A stretch of 64,000 nucleotides of DNA. It comes from Deltaproteobacteria bacterium. Its GTDB lineage: Bacteria > Bdellovibrionota_B > Oligoflexia > Oligoflexales > Bog-1112. The notes under the pieces were generated by a model that worked only from the letters and a program-made list of their open reading frames with translations, was not told the DNA's origin and did not search any database. The stretch is from contig JACPKR010000003.1 in the NCBI GenBank assembly GCA_016186945.1, positions 25,113 to 89,112 of the forward strand, given 5' to 3'. A program made the translations under genes and the position numbers. This document shows, piece by piece, positions 48,213 to 57,092 of this stretch (position 1 is its first letter; each line of letters opens with the position of its first letter).

Positions 48213-49931
48213 CTAAGTCACTTCCAATTCTTCCGTCTGTGTCTTTTGGATAGCTTCTTCTATGGAGGTCAGACCTTGTAAAACTTTGAGAACTGCCGAG
48301 CGCCGCAAAGTGGTCAGACCTTCCTCTATGGCAAGTTTTTTAATTTCGTTGGAATCTTGTGTCTTGTTGATGAGGATTCTTAGCTTATCAGTCATGATGA
48401 GAAGTTCATGCACTGCCATCCGCCCCACGTAGCCTATTCCATGACATTTTTCACATCCTTTCCCTTGCTTATAGATGGTTTTACCTTGTAGGTCGTTGCG
48501 GGTTAGCTCCATAACTTTCAAGTCGCGGTCTGTCGGCTCATACTTTTCCCGACAGTTGGTGCACAAGCGCCTGATGAGTCGCGTAGCCATGACCCCGATC
48601 AATGCCGATGCGATCTGGAAAGGTTGCACGCCCAAGTCATTGAGGCGGGTGACCGCTGATGCCGCGTCGTTCGTGTGGAGCGTGGAAAACACAAGGTGAC
48701 CTGTCAAGGAAGCCTGTATCGCAATGTTTGCAGTCTCATGGTCGCGGATCTCCCCGACCATGATGACATCAGGATCCTGCCGGAGAATGGCGCGCAATCC
48801 TTCGCTAAAGGTTAACCCGATCTTCGATTTCACATCGATCTGCCCCACTCCTGGGAGTCGATATTCCACAGGATCCTCGATCGTCAGAACATTAATCTCC
48901 CCGGAAACGACGTGCATGACCGAGGCATATAGGAGAGTCGTTTTACCAGATCCGGTCGGCCCCGTTACAAGAATAATGCCGTGTCGTCTTGTAACCGCAC
49001 TTTTCCAGGGATGCAGGACATTGTCATCTATGCCCATTTCCTCCAGTCGTCTCACGCCAGCGGTTTTATCCAGAAGACGCATCACAACACGCTCACCATG
49101 GGCTGTTGGCAATACAGAAAGGCGGATGTCGATATCCTTGCCAGCAACTTTGATTCCAATGCGTCCGTCTTGCGGGACTCTCTTTTCAGCAATGTTCAAT
49201 TTTCCGATAATTTTTATCCGCGAAACGATGGAATTCAGATGCCGTTTAGGAATTTGCATCGTATCTCTAAGCGCACCGTCTATCCTGCAACGGACTACAA
49301 TCTCGTTCTCGTAAGCTTCGATATGGATGTCTGATGCCTTTTCCTTCACAGCGCGAGCCAGAAGACCATTCACAAGGCGGATGATGGGTTTTTCGTCATC
49401 CGTGGATTCGAGCAAATCCTTGGTTTCCTCAAGGTCCTCACCCTCTTCTATGTCTGTCAACTCCCCAAGCACTCTCTGCGAGGTGTCCTGCGAACGTTCA
49501 TACACCCGGTTGATAGCGTTGCTGATGACCGCTGGAGGGCATACCACCATGTTGATGTTGGTCGACAGGATAAGGCGCAAATCGTCCATGGGAAAGATGT
49601 TGAGAGGATCGGCTACGGCAACAGTCACGTTAAAGACATCCCGCGCTATGGGAAGAATGAGGTTGTCCCTACAAAACTGAATAGGAATGTTCATGATCAG
49701 TTCGGGGTCGATATCATTGATCGGAAGTTTGTCATAGTAAGGAAGATCGAGTTGCATCGCCAGTGCTTTTAGCATTTGCTCTTCGCTGATCACTTCACGC
49801 TCGATGAGGATTTCGCCGAGCTTTTTCTTTTCAGCTTCCTGAGCGGACAGAGCTTCCCTAAGCTGCTCTTCTGTGATCGCTGCAGCTTCTACAAGAATCT
49901 CCCCGAGTGATTTCCTGTGCAAACTATCCAT
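48213..49931 (-). CDS. gspE: GspE, type II secretion traffic ATPase
   Basis: The 572-residue protein has an N-terminal N1E/MshEN-type domain (about 1-145, with the repeat LGEILIE). The ATPase core has Walker A GPTGSGKTT near 323-331, an Asp box (LTIEDPVEY), Walker B (RQDPDVIMVGEIRD) and a His box (TGHLVFSTLHTND). A tetracysteine zinc site (CTNCREKY...CEKCHGIGY) is near the C-terminus. The ATG is directly adjacent to the gspD1 stop. Confidence 0.97.
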   Translation of the reverse strand: MDSLHRKSLGEILVEAAAITEEQLREALSAQEAEKKKLGEILIEREVISEEQMLKALAMQLDLPYYDKLPINDIDPELIMNIPIQFCRDNLILPIARDVFNVTVAVADPLNIFPMDDLRLILSTNINMVVCPPAVISNAINRVYERSQDTSQRVLGELTDIEEGEDLEETKDLLESTDDEKPIIRLVNGLLARAVKEKASDIHIEAYENEIVVRCRIDGALRDTMQIPKRHLNSIVSRIKIIGKLNIAEKRVPQDGRIGIKVAGKDIDIRLSVLPTAHGERVVMRLLDKTAGVRRLEEMGIDDNVLHPWKSAVTRRHGIILVTGPTGSGKTTLLYASVMHVVSGEINVLTIEDPVEYRLPGVGQIDVKSKIGLTFSEGLRAILRQDPDVIMVGEIRDHETANIAIQASLTGHLVFSTLHTNDAASAVTRLNDLGVQPFQIASALIGVMATRLIRRLCTNCREKYEPTDRDLKVMELTRNDLQGKTIYKQGKGCEKCHGIGYVGRMAVHELLIMTDKLRILINKTQDSNEIKKLAIEEGLTTLRRSAVLKVLQGLTSIEEAIQKTQTEELEVT

Positions 49932-52337
49932 CTATTCAATATCCTCTTCATCGAGGGGAGGAAGCGGGGGCTCCTCGATCACCGGAGGTTCCGGACTTAT
50001 AGAAGGCTCTGGAGGTGGGGGCACTCCTGTTTCAAACCCTCCCCCACCACTGCTGCTCTCATCTAAGGGAACAGGTACTGTGACTCCTTCTTCCAGTGAA
50101 CGGTCCTTAACCTCGGGAGTAGGAACTTCCGCCGGAACACCTGCCTCATCAAGGCCCATGGCTTTGTACAGTTCCTCTTGCTGTAATTGCATGTGCTTGT
50201 CTTCGGACTCGTCCGCCTTCGTCGGTCGATACTCCCCGTCTTCCTGTTTCGGAAGCCTTTTATAGAAAGCTGTGTCGGTGTAGCCAGACCCGAAGATTTC
50301 CTCAAAATATTCATCCCTTTCCTTGACCTTGGCTTTGTAAATTGCCGCCAGATCGTTTGCCCCATGAACGATATGCGGGGTCAGGAATATGACCAGATTA
50401 TTGCGTTCATTTGAAACTTCCGAATTGCGGAAGAGCCAACCTAAGACGGGAATATCTCCCAAGAGGGGAATCTTTCTATAAGTCTCACGCTCTTCGTTGC
50501 TTACAAGACCAGAAATGACGATCGTCTGCCCGTTTTTCACCGTAACAATTTGGCTCGTTTTCCGCCGCGCAGTCTCGGGAAGGCCAGCAGGGGAAATAGT
50601 GAGAATCTTACTCGACTCAAGCTTCACATTGAGCGTCACATAGTTTGAGTAACTGATGTTAGGCTTAATGGTAAGAGTCAAGTCAACGTCTTCTTTTTCT
50701 GGCTTTTGGTTGACCACACCGGTAGCTGTCGTGACAGCAGAGAGGTAGACCACTCTCTGACCTACCGTCATGGAGGCTTCCTCATTGTTGGAAGTGAGAA
50801 TATGAGGCGAACCCAGGATTTTGGAATTTGCATCTGTCTTGATCATGTTGATGAGAAAGCCAGGCTTGACTGTTCCCAAGCCGGGAATGTCAATACTCCC
50901 GCCAGAGAGAATACCTACGTTCATTTCTGTACTGAACGTATCCGCAACACCTTTCAAACTTTGAGACGCTGAACCAATAATTGGTTTATCGTTGGCATCC
51001 ACTGCCGTTGCTGAAATCAAAGGCGCCACTTTCGCCGATTCCCACCCCACAGGCAGTTTCCCGCCCACCGCTGCAAAAATCGACGTACCAAACTTGAACC
51101 CACCTTTTTCGCTGATATCGAGTATATCTGCCTCGACGAAAACCTGGCTCCTCCGCACGTCAAGTTTGCGGATGATCGTATTCAGTGCGTTATAAGCAGC
51201 TTTGCTCCCCGTAATCAGAAGGGCATTCGTCGCTTCATCGGCCGTGATCTTAACCCCTTCACTCAATTCAGCAACACCGCCCTCCTCCTGTCCCTTGCGA
51301 GGAGGCGTCCTCCTTCCTCCTGCCTGCGTTCCTGCTGCTAGGGAAGACAAGGTCGCGGAAAGCTTCTTCGCATCTGCATACTGCAAGGGGCGGACGTGGA
51401 TAGCCGCCTGCGCGGAAGGGTCGTCAAGAGGAATGTCGAATTTTTTCACCAGCTCCTTGACGTCCTTGATCGTGCGGGGAGGTCCGAAGATAATAACGGA
51501 ATTCGTCCGCTCATCAGTGAGGATTTTGAAGGACTGATATCCACTTGCCCCTTTCCCCTTACCCGAAGAGGCGATGATCTGATTCACTTTGTCAGCAACG
51601 CCCTTGGCGTCGGAATACCTGATGGGCACCATCCATACTTTCGGCTGCTGAGTCTGGACGTCGAGAAGCTCGATAATTTCAAGTATGCGCTTCACCTTGT
51701 AACCGCTGTCACTCACGATGAGTGTGTTGGTGGGATCATAGGAAATCATCGAGTTCGAAGAGACAATCCGCGACAAGGTAGACTGAATCTGTTTCGCGTC
51801 AATATACTTGAGCGGAATGATCTGCGTTATAATCTTGTCCGTACTCGGCGCCCAACTTGCCCCCTGGTAGGTGGTTAAGTTGTCACGTACGGCGTTACGA
51901 ACCTTCATGATCTTGATCACTTTGCCAGTCTCTACAGTTGTCAAGTCAAGAAGATTAAGGGCCGACAGGAAGGTTTGATAAGCTTCTTCCTTCGTAACCT
52001 TGCGGGGAGAGATGATCTGCACTTTTCCCGTGACGTTTCGATCGAGAATAACGTTTTTCCCCGTCCAAACAGCAACCGCCTTGATGATGTCCTGTATATC
52101 GGTCGGTTCGGGAAAGTCCAGATTGACCAGTTCCTGACCTGCAGGAACCTGCGACGCCCCCCTCTCTTCAACTACAGGTGCCGCCTCTTCAACTACAGGT
52201 GCCGCCTCTTCAACTACAGGTGCGAGTTGTTCCGGCGCTGCTGCCTCTGGGTCCGGATCCTGTCCCCACAATGCTGTCGATAGCAGCACCACTAGTCCCC
52301 CGATAAGGGATTTGGAACGTGTTGCCATGCCTCTCAT
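49932..52337 (-). CDS. gspD: GspD secretin, copy D1
   Basis: I start at ATG 52337, five bases after GGGAGG; the TTG before it is also in frame. The 801-residue protein has a signal peptide (KSLIGGLVVLLSTALWG), then a Pro/Glu/Val linker with a 7-residue unit (APVVEEA) repeated three times from 21 bp repeats at 52167-52223. N0 to N3 domains follow (about 65-400; LVNLDFPEPTDIQDIIKAVAVWTGKN, VIPLKYIDAKQIQSTL-like segments), then the secretin barrel (VDLTLTIKPNISYSNYVTL, VKNGQTIVISGLVSNEE, PLLGDIPVLGWLFR). A long Pro/Gly/Glu-rich C-terminal tail may bind a pilotin. It forms the outer-membrane pore. Confidence 0.95.
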   Translation of the reverse strand: MRGMATRSKSLIGGLVVLLSTALWGQDPDPEAAAPEQLAPVVEEAAPVVEEAAPVVEERGASQVPAGQELVNLDFPEPTDIQDIIKAVAVWTGKNVILDRNVTGKVQIISPRKVTKEEAYQTFLSALNLLDLTTVETGKVIKIMKVRNAVRDNLTTYQGASWAPSTDKIITQIIPLKYIDAKQIQSTLSRIVSSNSMISYDPTNTLIVSDSGYKVKRILEIIELLDVQTQQPKVWMVPIRYSDAKGVADKVNQIIASSGKGKGASGYQSFKILTDERTNSVIIFGPPRTIKDVKELVKKFDIPLDDPSAQAAIHVRPLQYADAKKLSATLSSLAAGTQAGGRRTPPRKGQEEGGVAELSEGVKITADEATNALLITGSKAAYNALNTIIRKLDVRRSQVFVEADILDISEKGGFKFGTSIFAAVGGKLPVGWESAKVAPLISATAVDANDKPIIGSASQSLKGVADTFSTEMNVGILSGGSIDIPGLGTVKPGFLINMIKTDANSKILGSPHILTSNNEEASMTVGQRVVYLSAVTTATGVVNQKPEKEDVDLTLTIKPNISYSNYVTLNVKLESSKILTISPAGLPETARRKTSQIVTVKNGQTIVISGLVSNEERETYRKIPLLGDIPVLGWLFRNSEVSNERNNLVIFLTPHIVHGANDLAAIYKAKVKERDEYFEEIFGSGYTDTAFYKRLPKQEDGEYRPTKADESEDKHMQLQQEELYKAMGLDEAGVPAEVPTPEVKDRSLEEGVTVPVPLDESSSGGGGFETGVPPPPEPSISPEPPVIEEPPLPPLDEEDIE

Positions 52338-52379
52338 CAAAGCCTCCCTGCTCTGTCAAGCCAGCTTCACTGGCCCCCG

Positions 52380-54224
52380 CTATTGCAGACCCATCTTAAC
52401 CTGGGTCTCTTCTGGGATAACTCCGCTCTCCAGTTTCGATCTGAATATCTCCTTGAGGTCTTCCGAACCAACCACAACGTAGGGGGTAGCAAAGATCATC
52501 GTGTGTGTTGTCGTCAATTCGGTGCTACGTCTTGTGAACAACAAACCTAACAAGGGAATATCTCCTAAAAGCGGAGCCTTCTTCATGTTTTCTAATCGGC
52601 TCGTATTTTGAATTCCTGAGATTAGAATTGTTTGCCCATTTTTTAAATGAACAATTTGTCGCGCTTTCCTCTTTCCCACCAAAGGGATCCCCTCTGCCGT
52701 CACATTAGTGACCGTATTGGCATCAATTGAGATGTCGAGCCTGACATCACTGCCCGCTGCGTTAACTTTTGGAGTTAAAGTGACAGCGAGTTCAACTTTC
52801 TCTTTCTCAACTGTCTTATTGATAAGGCCTGCTTCGTCTGCATCGAAACGATTGTATATAAACTGGCGTCCGACAGAGAAACTAGCTTCTTCGTTTTCAG
52901 CAGTGAGTAAGGTCGGAGTCGAGATAACGGTCGCGCTTGTGTCAGCCTTCACGAGGTTCAAAATAGCGCCCGGGGAGAACGCGCCCACCCCCGGAAACGT
53001 CACCTGCTTATTCGCAAAAACTCCCACAGAAAGGTCGTCCTTAAAACTGGATAGGCTCGATAACTTCTGCTGAGAGGTCGCTCCCTCCGCTCCCGCTAGA
53101 ACGACCGGTGCCATCTTCTGGGATTCGAAGCCCAGAATTGTCTTTGCCCCCTGTCCCTCTCCTACTCCAGCCAGAAGGGAGGGGAGGAAGTCCAGGTTGT
53201 GACCCTCTGCTACGTCCACAACATCTATCTTGAAAAAAACTTGCTTCCTCTGGATATCCAGGCGGCGGATAATTCCATTCATCCGCCGGTAAGCATGGTC
53301 AGTTCCCGAAATCAAAAGAGAGTTGGTGCTTTCATCAGCAGTGATTTTAAGATCCGCTGACCCTTGCTTGTCCCCCCGCTGGGTCGAAGGAGAAAGTGCG
53401 TTGAGAACTGAAGACATCTTCTTCGCATCACTAAAAGCCAAGGGCCTGACAAAAATTCCTCTCCGAGCTACTTTCTTAATCTGGCTGGGTTTGTCCGTAG
53501 CTACGATAAATTCTTTAATACGTCTCGTCTCTTCCTGTTTTCCAGCAAGAATCACCTCATTCCTCTGACCTTCTGTCAATAAACGAAGGTTGGTTAATAT
53601 CTTGTCTCCCTTGAACGCCTCCTTGATAAAGGTTTCCATCTCCGATGCAGAGAAGTTAACAATGCGCACAAAGTCGACCTTGAATCCGGACCCCTTTTGA
53701 TCGAGCAAAGAAAGGATGTCTACAACTTTCCACAGGTTATACCCCGTATCTGTGACGATCAGAACGTTGCTGGGGGCGTAGGGGTTAATCGAGACAGCTG
53801 ATACCAGGTTGGAGATAACAATTCGCATTTGGTCCGCAGACGCGTATTTCAACGGAAAAACTTGGGTCACCACTTTATCGCTAAAAGGCAAGGCTCGCTT
53901 CACATCGGGGATGTTTTGAAGAACCTCACGTTTGGCGAGGACCTTGATGACTTGCCCTGTTTCCAGCACTGAAAATCCTAGCAAATCCAAAGCGGAGAGA
54001 AACGCTTGGTAAGCCTCTACTTTTGTCAGTTTCCGAGGAGCAATGAACTGTACCTTCCCCTTAACGGCAGGGCCAAGGATCACGTTCTTGTCAGTCCAAC
54101 TTGATACCTGTTTGACGAGTGTTTCAAGCTCGACGGGATCGGGAAAATCGAAGCTGATTTCCTCCTGCCCCCAGGCTCGCCAGAATCCGATGAAAAATAA
54201 AAACACCAATACCGCTCTTAGCAC
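52380..54224 (-). CDS. GspD secretin paralogue, copy D2
   Basis: GTG 54224 follows AAGGAG by five bases and gives a signal peptide (LRAVLVFLFFIGFWRAWG). The frame continues to 54362 only through family-A repeats. The 614-residue protein aligns along its length with D1: FDFPDPVELETLVKQVSSWTDKNVILGP, VEAYQAFLSALDLLGFSVLETGQVIKVL, VTQVFPLKYASADQM, LKITADESTNSLLISG, VHLKNGQTILISGIQN and PLLGDIPLLGLLFTRR. The Pro-rich linker and long C-terminal tail of D1 are absent. It lies between gspC2 and gspD1, suggesting an ancestral C-D module duplication. Whether it forms a separate pore or a mixed one is unknown. Confidence 0.92.
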   Translation of the reverse strand: MLRAVLVFLFFIGFWRAWGQEEISFDFPDPVELETLVKQVSSWTDKNVILGPAVKGKVQFIAPRKLTKVEAYQAFLSALDLLGFSVLETGQVIKVLAKREVLQNIPDVKRALPFSDKVVTQVFPLKYASADQMRIVISNLVSAVSINPYAPSNVLIVTDTGYNLWKVVDILSLLDQKGSGFKVDFVRIVNFSASEMETFIKEAFKGDKILTNLRLLTEGQRNEVILAGKQEETRRIKEFIVATDKPSQIKKVARRGIFVRPLAFSDAKKMSSVLNALSPSTQRGDKQGSADLKITADESTNSLLISGTDHAYRRMNGIIRRLDIQRKQVFFKIDVVDVAEGHNLDFLPSLLAGVGEGQGAKTILGFESQKMAPVVLAGAEGATSQQKLSSLSSFKDDLSVGVFANKQVTFPGVGAFSPGAILNLVKADTSATVISTPTLLTAENEEASFSVGRQFIYNRFDADEAGLINKTVEKEKVELAVTLTPKVNAAGSDVRLDISIDANTVTNVTAEGIPLVGKRKARQIVHLKNGQTILISGIQNTSRLENMKKAPLLGDIPLLGLLFTRRSTELTTTHTMIFATPYVVVGSEDLKEIFRSKLESGVIPEETQVKMGLQ

Positions 54225-54229
54225 AATGG

Positions 54230-54246
54230 CTCCTTGTGGCAAGGAG
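54230..54246 (-). promoter_or_regulatory. Perfect hairpin over the gspD2 ribosome binding site
   Basis: On the minus strand CTCCTTG (54246-54240), from repeat A12, pairs with CAAGGAG (54236-54230) over loop CCA. The 3' arm is the AAGGAG Shine-Dalgarno, five bases before GTG 54224. All seven pairs are Watson-Crick. The occlusion is visible in the sequence; its effect is inferred. Confidence 0.5.
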
Positions 54247-54285
54247 GTGGTTCGGAGACCCTGCGCAGCTGCTTCCTCCAAGAAT
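54233..54285 (+). repeat. Family A core fragment, copy A12
   Basis: TTGTGGCAAGGAGGTGGTT, the hairpin (CTGCGCAGCTG with an altered left arm CGGAGACC) and CTTCCTCCAAGAA. It is adjacent to the start of gspD2 and upstream of it on the minus strand. Confidence 0.8.
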
Positions 54286-54289
54286 CCAT

Positions 54290-54353
54290 GCCGTAAGCCG
54301 CTTGTGGCAAGGAGGTGGTTTGGAGGAAACTGCGCAGCTGGTTCCTCCAAGAA
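54290..54353 (+). repeat. Family A fragment, copy A13, tandem to A12
   Basis: CCGTAAGCCGCTTGTGGCAA, the intact core hairpin and TTCCTCCAAGAAC. Same orientation as A12, directly behind the gspC2 stop. It may be a tandem duplicate or a second insertion. Confidence 0.85.
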
Positions 54354-54363
54354 CATGTCCAAC

Positions 54364-55311
54364 CTACTTAATCTTGATCAGGATCGTCCTGGGAGTCTTG
54401 CCCTCGCTCAACACATTCACCCGGATATCTCGCTCATCCAAGAGGGCTTGATAAAGAGCAAATCCTTGTTCCGCTTCCATAACAACGTCATTCACCTGAG
54501 TAATAACGTCGCCATCCTTGAATCCTGCCTTATCAAAAAGCGAATCCTTATTGATCGCAAAAATCTTAAATCCGTTGACTCTGTTGTTTTCAGTATTAGG
54601 AACAAGGCGGGCCGCCTGAATGATTTTTCCGAATCCGTCCCCCAACTGCTCCTCGACCCAGGCAGACTCAAACTCAACCGTTTTGATCTCGTCTCCCGCC
54701 TTCGGAGCCTTAACCATGCCAACGCGTTTCGCTTCGCCTACTGCCAATTCCAAACATTCCTTGCGCCCCAAGTTGTTGATGATCACTTCATTTCTACGAA
54801 TTTCCACGACCTGTGCCGATTCGCCACCGATGATAAAATCACCGATCGTATAAATGTCAGCAGTTTCGTAACCATCCTCCTTGATGGTTGCAAGTGAAGG
54901 AGTTTCACCGCCTAGAAATATGGTCCCGAGCAACTTGACTTTCAACAACGTTTTTTCGCAGGGTGCTTCGATATTGAATTTTGCAAGGGAGGAATCTTCT
55001 TTTTGCAGATCGCTTTCTTCAGGAAGTTCCCCAGTCTTATTAAAAAAGTTACGTTCCAGCACAACTTTGCGTACTTCATGATAGTTGACTCGACTTCTTG
55101 CTTCGGCGACTGAAAACTCAACCTTGTCAATGGCCGGTTTAGCCTTCAAGACGGAATTCAAGAGGGTGGGAAGCACCGACGACGATACGGTCTCGGCTGC
55201 CAGATAAGAGATCAAAAAGATAATCAGTAGATTAAAAAAAAAGGTTTGCTTTTGTGCGAACCAGTTCTTTTCTCTGAGGGAGCGAAACAACTCTTTAAGT
55301 TTGTCTAACAT
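54364..55311 (-). CDS. GspC-like type II secretion protein, copy C2
   Basis: The 315-residue protein has an N-terminal transmembrane helix (FFFNLLIIFLISYLAAETV). A homology region follows (VVLERNFFNKTGELPEES; LLKVKLLGTIFLGGETPSLATI). A C-terminal PDZ domain (about 230-312) contains GFKDGDVITQVNDVVMEAEQGFALYQALLDERDIRVNV. GspC connects the inner-membrane platform with the secretin N0 domain. It starts one base after the gspC1 stop and is followed by D2, so C2 and D2 may be partners. Confidence 0.85.
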   Translation of the reverse strand: MLDKLKELFRSLREKNWFAQKQTFFFNLLIIFLISYLAAETVSSSVLPTLLNSVLKAKPAIDKVEFSVAEARSRVNYHEVRKVVLERNFFNKTGELPEESDLQKEDSSLAKFNIEAPCEKTLLKVKLLGTIFLGGETPSLATIKEDGYETADIYTIGDFIIGGESAQVVEIRRNEVIINNLGRKECLELAVGEAKRVGMVKAPKAGDEIKTVEFESAWVEEQLGDGFGKIIQAARLVPNTENNRVNGFKIFAINKDSLFDKAGFKDGDVITQVNDVVMEAEQGFALYQALLDERDIRVNVLSEGKTPRTILIKIK

Positions 55312-55312
55312 G

Positions 55313-56284
55313 CTATTTCACCTGAAGCTGAATGGTCATTTTTTTCCCTCCGCGCACCAGGCTAAACTCCATCTCGTTCGCCCCTCGCAGGGAATTCAAC
55401 AGCTTGATGGTCTGTGCGGTATCGACCAATGAGACACCATTGATTTCCTTGATGATGTCTCCGTCTATAAGTCCTGCTTTCATATAAATGGAATCTGGCT
55501 TGATCCTTCGCAGCTGAAAGCCGCTTAATTCACCGCCTTCCAGAAACGGTTCTGCTTTGGCATCCTGCAGGATCTTTGCAAAATCGCTACTGAGCAACTT
55601 TTGCCGATAATCCGATGACATAGTGATGGCCGCACCATCCCGTTCAAACCCTTCCTCTGAGAATTTTTCCGCACCAGGCTGTAACATTCCACTTAGAGCA
55701 GCCACCTTTCCCTTCTTGTCCTTTGCCCGTTTCCCGCGTTCGATAATCTTTTCTTCTAGCTCTATGTATTCCTTATGGTCAGCGACTTGCAGGATGACTT
55801 TGTATCTGTGGATTTCAGCAACTGTGACTTTGTCCATGACCCGATCTCCGACCAAAAAACTGTTCTGTTTTTTCGCCTCGGTGTTCTCGATCACGGCCAA
55901 ACCTGCCTGGGGGTTCCCACCGTAAATTGTCCCCGTTAGCTTCAGGGGCAAATCCGACTTAATCGCCTCAACGCCCGCAGGCCCCTTTTCTTTGGAAACA
56001 AGAGCATCCTCCTTGGGGACTTTTCCCTCCTTGTTGAATATATTTCGGTCAACGATCTCTTTTATGGAGTTTGGATTTAGGGTCGAGGCTTCCCTTTCGA
56101 TGACGACCATTGCAGGTCGCTCGAAAATCCCCCTCGTGCTGACTTGGGGCAAGAAGATGCGGGAAAGAAATAGGGAAGCGATGAGCGCCAGGACAAAGCT
56201 GAAAGCAAGGACAAACAAGAGTCCCTTGACAGGAATTCTAATCCTTGAAATGAAGTCCAGAACGATCTCATGGACGGGAATCAT
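55313..56284 (-). CDS. GspC-like type II secretion protein, copy C1
   Basis: The 323-residue protein has the same layout as C2: a transmembrane helix (GLLFVLAFSFVLALIASLFL), the linker motif EIVDRNIFNKEGKVPKED (compare RNFFNKTGELPEES in C2), a homology region (LPLKLTGTIYGGNPQAGLAVIEN) and a C-terminal PDZ domain (AGLIDGDIIKEINGVSLVDTAQTIKLLNSL). C1 and C2 are tandem paralogues. It is the first secretion gene, 15 bases after the aroK stop, so the operon may be read from the aroK promoter. Confidence 0.85.
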   Translation of the reverse strand: MIPVHEIVLDFISRIRIPVKGLLFVLAFSFVLALIASLFLSRIFLPQVSTRGIFERPAMVVIEREASTLNPNSIKEIVDRNIFNKEGKVPKEDALVSKEKGPAGVEAIKSDLPLKLTGTIYGGNPQAGLAVIENTEAKKQNSFLVGDRVMDKVTVAEIHRYKVILQVADHKEYIELEEKIIERGKRAKDKKGKVAALSGMLQPGAEKFSEEGFERDGAAITMSSDYRQKLLSSDFAKILQDAKAEPFLEGGELSGFQLRRIKPDSIYMKAGLIDGDIIKEINGVSLVDTAQTIKLLNSLRGANEMEFSLVRGGKKMTIQLQVK

Positions 56285-56299
56285 AACAAGACCCCACTT

Positions 56300-56911
56300 T
56301 TATTGGCGGCTGTTTTTCGCGCAATGCCTGTTTATCAGATAGAGAACCCTTCGGGCACAATCCTCTGGCGCCGAACTTGAGTCCCGTAAGACAAGGGTGG
56401 ACATATTATACCGAACGTTCCTCTGCCCTTGCAGAGCCTCTAAGCGCGCGCGCAACCTATCGAAACGCCTGTCCTTCTCTTGTTCCTCTATTAGATCGGC
56501 AAGGGGAAGGCGATTCTTCAGAAGAGATCGGTCGGCACGCAGGCGTTGGGCTATTACATTAGGCGGAACATCAAGCCAGACCAGAAGACCCAGCGCCTTG
56601 ATAACACTTAAATTTTCATCATTTTGTAGCGCCCCACCACCTACTGCTAAAACATGGTTTCGCAACCCGCTGAGGGCGGCTACGCTCCGTGACTCAAGGT
56701 CACGGAAATAAGACTCTCCTTTTTCTTCCCAAACTTCGAATAATTTTTTTTTTTCAAATTTCTCAATAGCCTGATCAAGGTCCAGAAACCCCATCCCCAT
56801 CCGTTGGGCCAAACACTTCCCAAGCGTCGTTTTTCCACTCCCTGGCAGTCCCACCAAAACCGCATTCTGGTCTTTTGGGAAATTATGAATTTTTTTAGAA
56901 TACAAATACAT
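56300..56911 (-). CDS. aroK: Shikimate kinase
   Basis: The protein is about 203 residues. ATG 56911 is four bases after GAGGA, and GTG 56914 precedes it in frame. Walker A GLPGSGKTT is near 22-30, the shikimate-binding Asp/Arg residues lie in FLDLD and YFRDLESR, and GGGA (VLAVGGGAL) is near 90. The lid segment (RADRSLLKNRLPLAD) follows. The enzyme phosphorylates shikimate at the 3-position in chorismate biosynthesis. It leads the T2SS gene cluster; no other aro gene adjoins it. Confidence 0.88.
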   Translation of the reverse strand: MYLYSKKIHNFPKDQNAVLVGLPGSGKTTLGKCLAQRMGMGFLDLDQAIEKFEKKKLFEVWEEKGESYFRDLESRSVAALSGLRNHVLAVGGGALQNDENLSVIKALGLLVWLDVPPNVIAQRLRADRSLLKNRLPLADLIEEQEKDRRFDRLRARLEALQGQRNVRYNMSTLVLRDSSSAPEDCARRVLYLINRHCAKNSRQ

Positions 56912-56978
56912 CACTTCCTCGTTTACACTTTCATTTTAACCCAAGCGACTTTCCTTTAAAAGGGAAGTCCAGAAACGA

Positions 56979-57066
56979 ACTTGTGGCAAGGAGGTGGTTT
57001 GGAGGAAACTGCGCAGCTGGTTCCTCCAAGAAATCCCCTCTTTGCCACAAGCGGGTTACGCATTAC
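56979..57066 (+). repeat. Family A element, copy A14 (internal deletion)
   Basis: CTTGTGGCAAGGAGGTGG, the core hairpin, then directly CTTTGCCACAAGCGGGTTAC and GCATTAC. The middle GC-rich hairpin is missing. AAACGAA occurs just before and just after it (56973-56979 and 57067-57073), a possible 7-base target duplication. It separates divergent aroK and the gene at 57093. Confidence 0.8.
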
Positions 57067-57092
57067 AAACGAAGGGGCCGTTGGAGACAACT

